Below are positions 20,084 to 28,250 of a DNA stretch of 28,392 nucleotides, in pieces. The notes below the pieces were generated by a model. The model did not search any database and was not told the DNA's origin. It worked only from the letters and a program-made list of their open reading frames with translations. A program made the position numbers and the translations under genes. Source of the DNA: DALYLB01 sp046154695 (GTDB lineage Bacteria; Acidobacteriota; Blastocatellia; RBC074); contig JBJXFI010000237.1 of the NCBI GenBank assembly GCA_046154695.1, positions 1 to 28,392 of the forward strand, given 5' to 3'. Each line of letters opens with the position of its first letter. Position 1 is the stretch's first letter.

Positions 20084-22411
20084 TTACCTCGGATAAATGA
20101 TGCGATAGGCGTTATAGAAATTCATGACCTTGAAGACGTAGTCCTTGGTTTCGCGTTTGGCGATCTCGATGACGAGGCGGTCGACCTCGTTGCTGCGGGC
20201 GCGAAGCCGCCAGCGGCGAACGGACTCCTCGCTGCCATTGTAGGAGGCGGCGATCGCCTGGGACGTGCCGAACTCGTCGAGCAGATTTTTCATGTACTGG
20301 CTTCCGAAGAGAATGGCGGTCTCGGCGTCGTAAAGGTCATTCTGTTCGAAGTCGCGAAGGTTGAGCTGCGCGGCGATCTGATTGGCGGTCGAGGGGATGA
20401 ACTGCATCAACCCGCGGGCGGCCTGGGGGCTCTTTTCTACGGGGTTGTAGCGGGTCTCCTGCCGGGCGATGGAGAGGACGAACCGCGGGTCGAGCCGGCG
20501 GGACGCCGCGTGTCGTTCGAGAGAGTCGCGAAAGGGGTAGGGAAAGAAGACCTCGGCCGTCTCCGGCGGGAGCAGTTCGAGGCGGAAATCCTCGGGCAGC
20601 GTGTTGAGAATCGGCTCGGAATATTTCACCGCGCGATTCGCGCAATTGCCGCGGGCGCAGTGGAAGGCCATCGTCGGAAGCGGGGCGCCGGCGGCGGCCA
20701 GTTCGGGCGCGCCCTCGTCATCGAGTCCCAGAAAGAGCAGTTCGCTCGCCAGCGCCTGATGGCTCGTGCCGGAAGCCGCGGGCGCTGAGGCGTCGAGCGG
20801 GGCGGTTCGTCCGGCGGGGGCAATGGGCATCTCCGGCGGGCGATAGCCCGGCAATCGGGAATAGACCCCCCGAAGGATCGCCAGCATTTCGTCGCGGGTG
20901 GCGTTGGCGGCGCTCATCCGCAGCGCCTGCAGCGCGGCGGACTTGATCGCGGGGGGGCTGTTCTGTTCGGCGCGCGCCTCGGCGAGAAACCGGTTTCGCC
21001 GCGCCGCGACGATGCCCCGGGTCTCGGCGTTGTTGAGCATCGCCTGCAGCCGCGCGGTCGCGCGAAGGCCGTAATAGCCGCTCGCGCCGGTTCTCAATTC
21101 GGGTAGCGACAGGTATTCGTTGACCGCCTCGTCCCACCGGCCCAGGCGTTCCAGGCAAACCCCGCGAAAATAGGCCGCCTCCGGCGCGTTGGTCCCGGCC
21201 GTCAGGCCGCGCACATTGAGGTTTCGCGCCCGCAGCGCGGTGAAATCGGCCAGCGCCCCGGCGTAGTTCTCCTGCGCCAGCCGAATCCGGGCCTGTTGAA
21301 AGAGCGCCGAGAGGACGATGAAGGGCTCGCGCGTGATCGCCTGCGCGCGGGCCGCCCATTCGAGCGCTTCCGCCGGACGGCCCCCCGATCGCAGCGTGTC
21401 GATCGCGTTCAGGTGCGCGTACCCGATATATTCGCCTTCGGGATACTCCCGCAGGTAGGCCTCATACCGCGCGATCGCGCGGTTCGTGTCGTCCTGATAT
21501 TGATGACAGTGGCCCGCGTAATAGAATCCCTGCTCGCCCTCGCTGCTGCGGGGAAATTCGTCGTGGGCCCGTTCGTACCATTTGGCGGCCTCCGCGAAGT
21601 TGTTCTCCAGAAAGTAGCCGCGGCCGATCTGAAAGAGCGCCTCCGCGCGCCGGGGGCTTTGCGGAAAGAACCGGACCAGCGCCGCCCAGTGCCGCCGCGC
21701 CTCGGCGAAGTGCCGGTTGAACTGGTAGACGCGGGCGCGCCGGAGCCGGTCCGCTTCCGAAAGCGAGGCGATCGCCGATTCGTCGATCTGATCGAGCCCC
21801 AGGCAGGCGCGCAGGCTGGCGTCATCCATCGCGCCGCCGGCCAGCACGGATTCGAACGTCGCGCGCGCCGCTTCCGGCTGCCGGAGCGCGAGCTGCGCCT
21901 CGCCGATCATGGCCATTGCCTCCCGCCGCGGTCCGCCCGTCATCCGGTGCGTGTTGATCACATTCTGATACTGCCCCGTGCGAAAGTAACTGTCGGCAAG
22001 CCGCCGGATCGCCCGCTCCCGAAAGAGATGATCCGTGTGCTGTGAGATGAATCGCTGCAGCAATCGCTGCTCCTCCAGCAGATTTCCGCCCCCTCGCGCG
22101 ATCTCCGCCTGATGCCAGAGCGCGTATCCGGCGAGCGAGGAATTTCGCAGGACGATCTTCTGGAAGAGCGCGCCGCCCTCGGCGCCGGCGCCCCGGCGCT
22201 CCAGCAGCCGCCCCAGCAGGTAATCGTAATGGTTTCGCGCGAAATCGCCCGGCGCCGAGCGCGCCATCTCGCGCAGCGCCTGCTCGGCCGCGTTCGCGTC
22301 ATTGCGATCGATCGCCGCGCGGATTTGACCATGCTGCTCCGGGCGAATCCGCTCCGCGGCGGCGGCGGACAGCGCCAGCGTCAGCAGACAGGTGAGGATG
22401 CGTTTCGACAT
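20084..22411 (-). CDS. TPR-containing lytic transglycosylase (Slt70-like)
   Basis: The enzyme cleaves peptidoglycan glycan strands in the periplasm, leaving 1,6-anhydro ends. The 775-residue protein has a signal peptide (MSKRILTCLLTLALSAAAA) and then about 500 residues of helical TPR/superhelix, for example EEQRLLQRFI, YFLENNFAEAAKWYERAHDE and YEAYLREYPEGEYIGYAHL. A C-terminal SLT domain (about 630-775) follows, with SIARQETRYNP (catalytic Glu652), AARGLMQFIPSTA and AIAASYNGSEESVRRW. The fold matches the doughnut-shaped Slt70 with a longer N-terminal superhelix. It is the third gene of a tight operon with a VWA protein (21 bp upstream) and an AAA+ ATPase, which suggests linked cell-envelope work, though a functional tie is inference. 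Confidence 0.95.
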   Translation of the reverse strand: MSKRILTCLLTLALSAAAAERIRPEQHGQIRAAIDRNDANAAEQALREMARSAPGDFARNHYDYLLGRLLERRGAGAEGGALFQKIVLRNSSLAGYALWHQAEIARGGGNLLEEQRLLQRFISQHTDHLFRERAIRRLADSYFRTGQYQNVINTHRMTGGPRREAMAMIGEAQLALRQPEAARATFESVLAGGAMDDASLRACLGLDQIDESAIASLSEADRLRRARVYQFNRHFAEARRHWAALVRFFPQSPRRAEALFQIGRGYFLENNFAEAAKWYERAHDEFPRSSEGEQGFYYAGHCHQYQDDTNRAIARYEAYLREYPEGEYIGYAHLNAIDTLRSGGRPAEALEWAARAQAITREPFIVLSALFQQARIRLAQENYAGALADFTALRARNLNVRGLTAGTNAPEAAYFRGVCLERLGRWDEAVNEYLSLPELRTGASGYYGLRATARLQAMLNNAETRGIVAARRNRFLAEARAEQNSPPAIKSAALQALRMSAANATRDEMLAILRGVYSRLPGYRPPEMPIAPAGRTAPLDASAPAASGTSHQALASELLFLGLDDEGAPELAAAGAPLPTMAFHCARGNCANRAVKYSEPILNTLPEDFRLELLPPETAEVFFPYPFRDSLERHAASRRLDPRFVLSIARQETRYNPVEKSPQAARGLMQFIPSTANQIAAQLNLRDFEQNDLYDAETAILFGSQYMKNLLDEFGTSQAIAASYNGSEESVRRWRLRARSNEVDRLVIEIAKRETKDYVFKVMNFYNAYRIIYPR

Positions 22412-22432
22412 ATCGCTTTCGGGGGCGCCGGG

Positions 22433-23818
22433 CTATTTGACCCGGCTCGTTCTTCGTTTGATGAAGTCCATCATCACGTATTCGCCCAGGCTCAGGCTGG
22501 TGGTGAAATAGGCCTTGCCATGCGCGGCCTCCGTCAGCCGCCGGACGAACTCGACCAGATAATAGTCGTCGGTCAGCATAAAGGTGTTGACGATGATTCC
22601 CGACCGTCGGCATTGCGCCGCCTCGGCCAGCGTGGCGTCGACGATCATCGGATCGAGCCCCATGGAGTTCTTGTAGAGCCTGCGCCCCTCCTCGCCCTTC
22701 GTTTCCGGGATGTAGGGATTGCGCGCGGCGGCGCCGTCGACGAACAGCGCCGAGGGCTTGCCATCCGTGATCATGATGATCTGGCGCATATCCTTCCGCT
22801 CCGACATCAGAAGGCGGCGCGCAAGTTTCAGGCCCTCGCAGGTGTTCGTGTGGTAGGGGCCCACCTGGACGCTTCCCAGCCTCGCCAGCGGCACCTCCTC
22901 CGCGCCGTCGTGAAAGAGCACCAGCCGCAGCGTGTCGCCCGGATATTGGCTCCGGATCAGATGCGCCAGCGCGAGCGTCACCCGCTTCGCCGGCGTGAAC
23001 CGGTCCTCGCCGTACAGGATCATCGAATGCGAACAATCGAGCATCAGGACCGTCGCGCATGAGGATTGATACTCCGCCTGCCGCACCATCAGGTCCCGGT
23101 ATTCCAGATTGATCGGAACGCGCAGCCCCTCCCGCCCGATCGCGTTGAGCAGCGTCCCGGCCACGTCCATGTTGAGCGTGTCCCCGAATTCATAGGGACG
23201 CGACGATTCGTACGCCTCGACGCCCGTCGACAGATGGTTGGTGTCGTGGCGCCCGATCCCCGACTTCCCGAAGCCGGCCATCAGGTTCCTGAGCGCCTTG
23301 TAGCCGAGAAAGTCGATCCCTTTCTCCGTCATCTCGAATTTGATGTTCGGCTTCCGGTATTCGCCGGTCTCGCCCTGCTGCTGTTGATCCTGAAATCGCG
23401 CGCGGCGGCCCTCGCCGTCTTCATTGAGCAGCCCGTCGATCTCATCCGGATCTCCGAGGGCGTTGAGATAGCCCTCCCGCAGCAGGCGCTGAATCAGCCG
23501 GTCGATCAGCTCCTCCAGCCGGTCGTCGCGGGCCTGGCCGTTCTCGTCGAAGAGCTGGTTGTACTGCTCCTCATCGAGCAGGCCCGAATTTTTCAGCGCC
23601 TCGCGAATCGCGCGGCGAAGCTGTTCGAGCGCATCCTCGGGATCGAGGTCGTCGAAATCCTCCCGGTCCCAATCGCGCGACCATCGCCGCGTCTGGCGCT
23701 GAAACTGGCTCTCGAATCCGCTCTGCAGCAGATGGTCCGAGAGCGCCTCCATCAGCTCTTCGAGGCTGAGGTCGTCCCAGTTCCCGCCGGTCCATTTGGA
23801 ATATCGAGTGAATCGCAT
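22433..23818 (-). CDS. VWA-domain protein, partner of an AAA+ ATPase
   Basis: The 461-residue protein has an acidic and arginine-rich helical N-terminal half (about 1-200, with DDLDPEDALEQLRRAIREAL and EELIDRLIQRLLREG). The C-terminal half is a von Willebrand A domain (about 250-461). The metal-ion-dependent adhesion site is complete at its first element: LMLDCSHSM, D261-x-S263-x-S265, with a later TNTCEG threonine and an IIMITDGKPSAL aspartate. This resembles BchD/ChlD and other partners of MoxR- or chelatase-type ATPases. No signal peptide or membrane segment is seen. Its start lies 3 bp after the stop of the AAA+ gene, which implies translational coupling. Substrate unknown; a metal-chelatase role is unlikely without the large subunit. 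Confidence 0.9.
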   Translation of the reverse strand: MRFTRYSKWTGGNWDDLSLEELMEALSDHLLQSGFESQFQRQTRRWSRDWDREDFDDLDPEDALEQLRRAIREALKNSGLLDEEQYNQLFDENGQARDDRLEELIDRLIQRLLREGYLNALGDPDEIDGLLNEDGEGRRARFQDQQQQGETGEYRKPNIKFEMTEKGIDFLGYKALRNLMAGFGKSGIGRHDTNHLSTGVEAYESSRPYEFGDTLNMDVAGTLLNAIGREGLRVPINLEYRDLMVRQAEYQSSCATVLMLDCSHSMILYGEDRFTPAKRVTLALAHLIRSQYPGDTLRLVLFHDGAEEVPLARLGSVQVGPYHTNTCEGLKLARRLLMSERKDMRQIIMITDGKPSALFVDGAAARNPYIPETKGEEGRRLYKNSMGLDPMIVDATLAEAAQCRRSGIIVNTFMLTDDYYLVEFVRRLTEAAHGKAYFTTSLSLGEYVMMDFIKRRTSRVK

Positions 23819-23821
23819 GAC

Positions 23822-25333
23822 TCAATTCATCCTTCCGCCGCTCCAGTCATCGAAGTTCTGCTTGCGATTCGGGCGCTCCGGTTCGTTCCGCGAATATATC
23901 GCATCGCCGTGGTCCTCCTTGCGGGCCAGTTTCTTGTTGGCGTGGAGCCCTTCCAGCACCAGCTCGCACGCGGTGATCAGCGCGCTCCCCTTGATCTCCA
24001 CCTTGGCGCCTCCGCGGGCGGCGTCGAGCAGTCCCTTGACGTTTCCGAACTCCTCCTGGATCTCGCGATCGCTGATCAGGTCGCTCGTCGTGACCGAGTT
24101 GCCATGGTTGAAGTGGTCCATCACCGCGCGCAGGTCGACTCCCGCGTAGTGGTCGCTGAACACATCGCCGCATGCCTTCCGGATCAGCTCCCGGGCGATC
24201 CGATCGGCGCCGACCTGCTCGCCCTCGTACTCCAGCTCGATCTTCCCGGTGATCGCGGTGATCGCGGCGTAGATATCCGAGATCCGCGGCGTCACGAGCG
24301 GCTCGCCGTTGCGCAGGCTCCGGCGCTCCGCGTTCGAGAGCGTCGTCTCCATCAGCGTGATCGGCAATCGCTGGCTGACCCCCGAACGCTTGTCGATCCG
24401 CTTGTCGCTTCGCGCGATGAAGGCGATCTGTTCGACGATCTCGCGGATGATCTGCGGAATGTTGATCGACAACCGCTCGTAATAGCCGTCCTCCAGGTTG
24501 TAGAGCCGGCCGGTCTTGTCGCGATATCGCTCCGTCCATGCCTCCTGGCGCGTGATCTTGATCCCGTCGTTGACCGAGGCCGGATAGTGGGTATGAATCT
24601 CCGCCCCGATGCGGTCCTTGAGCGGCGTGATGATCTTTCCGCGCGCGGTGTAATCTTCGGGATTCGCCGAAAAGACCAGCAGCACATCGAGCGGCAGGCG
24701 GATCGGGTAGCCCTTAATCTGGACGTCGCCTTCCTGCATGATGTTGAACAGCCCGACCTGAATCTTGCCCGCCAGATCCGGCAGCTCATTAATCGCGAAG
24801 ATCCCGCGGTTGGCGCGGGGAAGCAGCCCATAATGGATCGTCAATTCGTCCGACAGCATGCGCCCGCCGCGCGCCGCCTTGATCGGGTCGACGTCGCCGA
24901 TGATGTCGGCGATCGTCACGTCGGGGGTCGCCAGCTTCTCGATATACCGCGCATCCCGCGCCACCCACTCGATCGGCGCCTCGGGCCCTTTCTCGATCAG
25001 AAGCCGCTTTCCATACGCGCTGATCGGCTTGACCGGGTCGTCGTTCACCTCCGACCCGGCGAGGATCGGAATCTCCTCATCGAGCAGCTTCGTCAGTTCC
25101 CGCAGAATCCGGCTCTTCGCCTGTCCGCGCAGCCCCAGCAGAATGAAGTTATGCCGCGAAAGCAGCGCATTCGTGATCTGCGGAATGACCGTCCCGTTAT
25201 AGCCGAAGACCTTTTTGAACAGATCCTCCGAATCGCGCAGCTTATTGATCAGGTTCTGGCGGATCTCATCTTTGACCGAGGTTCGGCGATACCCGCTCTC
25301 GATCAATTCTCCTACCGTCTGGGCTCTGGACAT
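23822..25333 (-). CDS. AAA+ ATPase, magnesium-chelatase/MoxR-like
   Basis: The 503-residue ATPase belongs to the chelatase/MoxR side of AAA+. Walker A is GLRGQAKS (G67-S74). The usual insert follows, with GDVDPIKAARGGRMLSDE, typical of ChlI-like proteins. Walker B is GIFAINELPDL with N182-E183 where most members have Asp-Glu. Sensor-1 is VFSANPEDY, followed by PLKDRIGAEI (arginine-finger region). A C-terminal lid domain completes it. It is the first gene of a three-gene operon: VWA protein next, then the transglycosylase. AAA+/VWA pairs act as chaperone-like machines that remodel or activate a target; here the target may be in the cell envelope. A GAGG lies about 11 bases before the ATG. Confidence 0.92.
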   Translation of the reverse strand: MSRAQTVGELIESGYRRTSVKDEIRQNLINKLRDSEDLFKKVFGYNGTVIPQITNALLSRHNFILLGLRGQAKSRILRELTKLLDEEIPILAGSEVNDDPVKPISAYGKRLLIEKGPEAPIEWVARDARYIEKLATPDVTIADIIGDVDPIKAARGGRMLSDELTIHYGLLPRANRGIFAINELPDLAGKIQVGLFNIMQEGDVQIKGYPIRLPLDVLLVFSANPEDYTARGKIITPLKDRIGAEIHTHYPASVNDGIKITRQEAWTERYRDKTGRLYNLEDGYYERLSINIPQIIREIVEQIAFIARSDKRIDKRSGVSQRLPITLMETTLSNAERRSLRNGEPLVTPRISDIYAAITAITGKIELEYEGEQVGADRIARELIRKACGDVFSDHYAGVDLRAVMDHFNHGNSVTTSDLISDREIQEEFGNVKGLLDAARGGAKVEIKGSALITACELVLEGLHANKKLARKEDHGDAIYSRNEPERPNRKQNFDDWSGGRMN

Positions 25334-25426
25334 TGCGACATTACCCTCGAATGAGATGGTTACCGGGACGGGACTTGCGGCGAGCCTCGATCTTACCCTT
25401 CGATTCGACGCTGGGCAATAGGAAGA

Positions 25427-25587
25427 TTAGTTGAGAGTTGATAGTTGATAGTAGTCGAGGGCAGCAATCTCGCGTTCTGTCTTTACCGGTGGAAAATGGA
25501 AGGGGCCAGGGGACGCTGCGGAACGCATCGCCCCCTGGCCCGATTCACTTCCGACTATCCACTGTCAACTATCCACTATCAACTATT
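25427..25587. repeat. Nested palindromic repeat next to the AAA operon
   Basis: Two sets of arms are nested. The outer arms (about 25427-25457 and 25551-25587) are imperfect inverted repeats built of TAGTTGATAGT-like units. The inner arms are a perfect 10-bp stem, GGGCCAGGGG (25503-25512) and CCCCTGGCCC (25532-25541). The right outer arm contains the stop codon of the glycine-zipper gene. The element fills most of the 25334-25582 gap. Confidence 0.8.
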
Positions 25588-26155
25588 CTTTCCGGTTCTT
25601 GATCACGTGATAGAGGGCGCCGCCTCCGCCGCCGATCAATGCGCCGGCCGCCGCGCCTTTACCGCCGCCGGCGGCCACGCCGATGCCGGCGCCGATGGCC
25701 GCGGGAGCTGCGATCGTCAGCGCGGTCTTGAGCTTCGAGTTGCCGCGGCGCGGCTGCGCCGAGCGATATTCGACGCCGGGCTGCGCGATGCGGGCGACGG
25801 GAGCGCCAGCCATTCGCGCCGCCTGCGGGGCGGCCTTCGTCTGAATGGCGTCGGCGTAGCCTTCCTTGTACCCGTCGTTATAGCCCATTCGATCCGTCTG
25901 GATCGCCGTGGCGCTCGGGCTGCCCGTGCCGGCATTGAAGCCGTCGTTATAGCCCGTCTTGTAATCTGTCAGATAGAATGTCTGGTTTTCGGCCGCGGCC
26001 TGTTGCGGCTGGGTCGTCTGCAACTGATTCGCCGCCGCCTTGTTCTCCTCCGCCGCATTCGTTTGCGGAGAATCCGACATCCGCCCAAACGCAAATCCGC
26101 CGAGCAGGATCGCGCTCGCCAGGGCCACCGCCATCAGGCGCTGTGTTCCATTCAT
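25583..26155 (-). CDS. Glycine-zipper protein with GYNDG repeats
   Basis: The 190-residue protein begins with a signal or anchor segment (about residues 5-24, LMAVALASAILLGGFAFG). A low-complexity region rich in Gln, Ala and Asn follows, then two related motifs, GYNDGFNAG (68-76) and GYNDGYKEGY (91-100). Near the C-terminus is a glycine zipper (about 151-184, AAIGAGIGVAAGGGKGAAAG) that can form a membrane-inserting helix or hairpin. It resembles YMGG-type glycine-zipper proteins of the envelope. A strong GAGGAGG lies 8 bases before the ATG, suggesting high expression. The stop codon falls inside a palindromic repeat. The 26156-26406 gap upstream shows nothing I can name. Function unknown. Confidence 0.82.
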   Translation of the reverse strand: MNGTQRLMAVALASAILLGGFAFGRMSDSPQTNAAEENKAAANQLQTTQPQQAAAENQTFYLTDYKTGYNDGFNAGTGSPSATAIQTDRMGYNDGYKEGYADAIQTKAAPQAARMAGAPVARIAQPGVEYRSAQPRRGNSKLKTALTIAAPAAIGAGIGVAAGGGKGAAAGALIGGGGGALYHVIKNRKE

Positions 26156-26406
26156 ACTTTTCCTCCTCTAATGTGAAGCAGGTTGTTAATCTGGGGGAAG
26201 AGAGACCTTGAAGCAGCAAATTCAATGCCGTGCGGCCCAGATATGAAGAGGAGATATAAACGCTGAAATAAAAGCGATTCTGGAGGCCATGTCGCGATTA
26301 TCGCGCCTTCACGCGGCATCCGCCTGTTCCATATCGAATACCGACCGGACGAAACTACACGATACGGTGCGCGCAAATATAGAGGGCCGGTCAGTTACAG
26401 CTCAAA

Positions 26407-27654
26407 TTAGAAGATCCTTCGTGAGAGGTTGAAGCCGATGGTCAATCCACGGCCGCTGTCGTCGGAGGCGAAGAGGCCGCGGGTCATCGAGCGTTGCGAC
26501 ATGGTTGTGCCGGGTCCGTTGGTGAAGACCAGGCTGAAGGCGTGGCGGCGGGAGGCGCTGGCCTTTTGCAGGCCGAAGCCGAAGACCGGGCGTCGAATGC
26601 CGATCCGGCCGTCGATGTACCGGGCCTCTTCATTGAGGCGATAGTTGGCTTCGGCCATCAGGGCGACCGATGGACGAACGTTGAGCGCTCCGCCGATGCC
26701 GAGGGCAAAGGCGGTTTCGCCGGGGGCCTCGCTCTTGACATCGATGTTGTAGGGGCGGTCGCCGACCGAGATCGTTGGCACAACGTAAATCTGGGCGTGC
26801 CGCGTGACGCTGCGCGCGAAGGCGAACTCAAGGCTGGTCGTGAAATTGCGCTTGAAATTGTCCCGGCCCTCGATGCCGATGCGGGCCATCAGGGAGACGG
26901 GATCTCCCTTGTGCTCATCCAGCACGCTCGCGCCCACGTAAAATTGGATCGGCCTCCCCACGTCGCCCGGCGACCGGTACCCGCCGACGTGTATGCGGTC
27001 CGTGACGCCGTACATGAAACCGAACGAAGGGATCGCCGACGTGTCGAGACCATAGAGCGAGGCGGCATCGGTGGGGTCGCCGAACGGGAAGCGGTGTGTG
27101 AAATCGTTCCAGAACGCTCCTTTCGCGATCGGAATCGCCGTCGGCAGATTGATCAGCCGCACGTCCACCTGGCGATAAATATTTCCGGGCGCCTCCTGCT
27201 TCGACGCGGGCGGCGCGGCGGCCGCGGCCGCGGCTGCCGCCCTCTCCGCCGGCTTCGTCTCGGCCATCTCGGTCACGGTCTTCGTCTTCGTGTTGATGAC
27301 GTATTTTCTGCCGCCGATCTCCACGATCGCTTCGGCATCCGATCCCGGAACGAAACTGACCGGCGGACGGCCCTGTCGCGCCTCCTCCTCCGAAAGGAAT
27401 TTATCCGGAAACCGCTTGCGCAGATCGGCCGAGATTTCAAAGCCCGCGGCGGCGAAGGCCCGTCCGAACGCATTGCGGGGGCCGCCGCCCTCGGGGTTGG
27501 TGTGACATGTCGAGCAATTGCTCCGCAGCTCCGGCCGTGAGAACGGATCGGCCGCGAAAAGCTTCAGATATTCCGGCCGCGCTTGCGCATTCGCGGCGAT
27601 GAAGAGCGTCGAGGCAACGACGATCATGATTTTCAACAGAGTGGTTTTTGACAT
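26407..27654 (-). CDS. Secreted CxxCH (heme c) domain fused to a beta-barrel
   Basis: The 415-residue product has a signal peptide (MSKTTLLKIMIVVASTLFIA, cleavage near AQA-R). A short domain follows with one heme-c motif, CSTCH (C47, C50, H51), then NPEGGGPRNAFGRAFAAAGF. After an alanine/proline linker (about 135-160) comes a C-terminal region of alternating beta-strands (about 165-415) ending in SRRIF with a terminal Phe, typical of outer-membrane barrels. It resembles DUF5777-type barrels. The overall plan, single heme then porin, recalls the Cyc2 iron-oxidase fusion, but sequence identity is not established. The start at 27654 is preferred for its signal peptide; an ATG at 27687 is the alternative. 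The Shine-Dalgarno (AGGAG) is about 13 bases away. Confidence 0.82.
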   Translation of the reverse strand: MSKTTLLKIMIVVASTLFIAANAQARPEYLKLFAADPFSRPELRSNCSTCHTNPEGGGPRNAFGRAFAAAGFEISADLRKRFPDKFLSEEEARQGRPPVSFVPGSDAEAIVEIGGRKYVINTKTKTVTEMAETKPAERAAAAAAAAAPPASKQEAPGNIYRQVDVRLINLPTAIPIAKGAFWNDFTHRFPFGDPTDAASLYGLDTSAIPSFGFMYGVTDRIHVGGYRSPGDVGRPIQFYVGASVLDEHKGDPVSLMARIGIEGRDNFKRNFTTSLEFAFARSVTRHAQIYVVPTISVGDRPYNIDVKSEAPGETAFALGIGGALNVRPSVALMAEANYRLNEEARYIDGRIGIRRPVFGFGLQKASASRRHAFSLVFTNGPGTTMSQRSMTRGLFASDDSGRGLTIGFNLSRRIF

Positions 27655-27829
27655 TGCTGTTTGCTCGCTCCTGTTGTCTTGATTCATTTGTAAAATCGGT
27701 TTGAGACGCTTGCCAGGCTGGAAGACTGAAAAGATTTACGCAAGACTTGTTCCAGTCGAATGTCTATTGCCTGCAATGGACTTGGGAGGTTTGCGGCACG
27801 GCATGCTGTCACCGCGCACATCCACCACA

Positions 27830-27846
27830 TGTCACGATCGGTGACA
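27830..27846. promoter_or_regulatory. TGTCAC-N5-GTGACA palindrome, candidate operator
   Basis: A perfect 6-bp inverted repeat with a 5-base centre (GATCG) lies about 180 bp upstream of the cytochrome-barrel start. A further TGTCAC half-site lies 23 bp away at 27807-27812, about two helix turns. It has the form of a dimeric-regulator site, but I cannot assign a regulator. Confidence 0.4.
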
Positions 27847-27942
27847 ATCGCGAGGGCATCCGCCGGCCTTCGCCGACCGGCCGTCTTCCCCGCGCTGCCT
27901 CGACGATCCTGGCCCGGGATTATCGTGCGCGCATGTTTTGAA

Positions 27943-27996
27943 CGCAAGCACCCTGGGACGGCCGAACTGGCGCTCGGCCGTCCCAGGGTGCTTGCG
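27943..27996. repeat. 23-bp perfect-arm palindrome (family shared with 5028-5066)
   Basis: Arms 27943-27965 and 27974-27996 are exact reverse complements (23 bp, 8-base loop). The arm contains GCAAGCACCCTGGGACGGCC. Read on the minus strand, the GGGACGGCCGAGCGCC segment aligns with the element at 5028-5066. No T-run follows. Confidence 0.9.
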
Positions 27997-28091
27997 CGGT
28001 TTCCGGCTTCTCGTTATAGTTTGAACGTTTCCTGAAATCGATGAAATTTCTCGAAGATTGAGCCCTTTGGCGGACAGGGAGGACGAACCGC

Positions 28092-28196
28092 ATGGTAGAT
28101 GTCAAAGTTGAGAGGGCCGCATTCGGAGCGCCGGGGAGCGACCAGCCGCTCCTGATCGAGCGCTTGCGGGCGGACCGCGGGCTCTATCGGCGCTGA
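28092..28196 (+). CDS. Tiny ORF, possibly a chimeric join
   Basis: A 34-codon ORF (MVDVKVERAAFGAPGSDQPL...) has a good AGGGAGGA ribosome binding site before its ATG. Its second half (about from residue 10) is in a markedly GC-richer style, with an ending ERLRADRGLYRR that looks like the C-terminus of a longer protein. It may be a genuine small gene, or a start from this genome joined to a foreign 3' end. No family is recognised. Confidence 0.35.
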   Translation: MVDVKVERAAFGAPGSDQPLLIERLRADRGLYRR

Positions 28197-28224
28197 GCGC
28201 GCGTCCGACGCGCGGCGAGCGAGC

Positions 28225-28250
28225 AGGGGCGCGGAGCGATCCGCGCCCCT
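28225..28250. terminator. Bidirectional GC-rich hairpin
   Basis: AGGGGCGCGG and CCGCGCCCCT are perfect arms with a 6-base loop, lying between two convergent reading frames, 1 bp from the minus-strand stop. No T-run is present. Confidence 0.55.

Larger units (their letters stand above)
27655..28091. other. 437-bp gap upstream of the cytochrome-barrel gene
   Basis: The gap holds a TGTCAC palindrome, a long hairpin repeat and the weak ORF leader described separately. No other gene is supported; an 87-residue minus-strand frame at 27684-27947 has low complexity and no family resemblance. Confidence 0.5.

Noticed and set aside
23066..25354. A 762-codon plus-strand open frame
   Set aside because: Antisense to the VWA and AAA+ genes; no domain seen.
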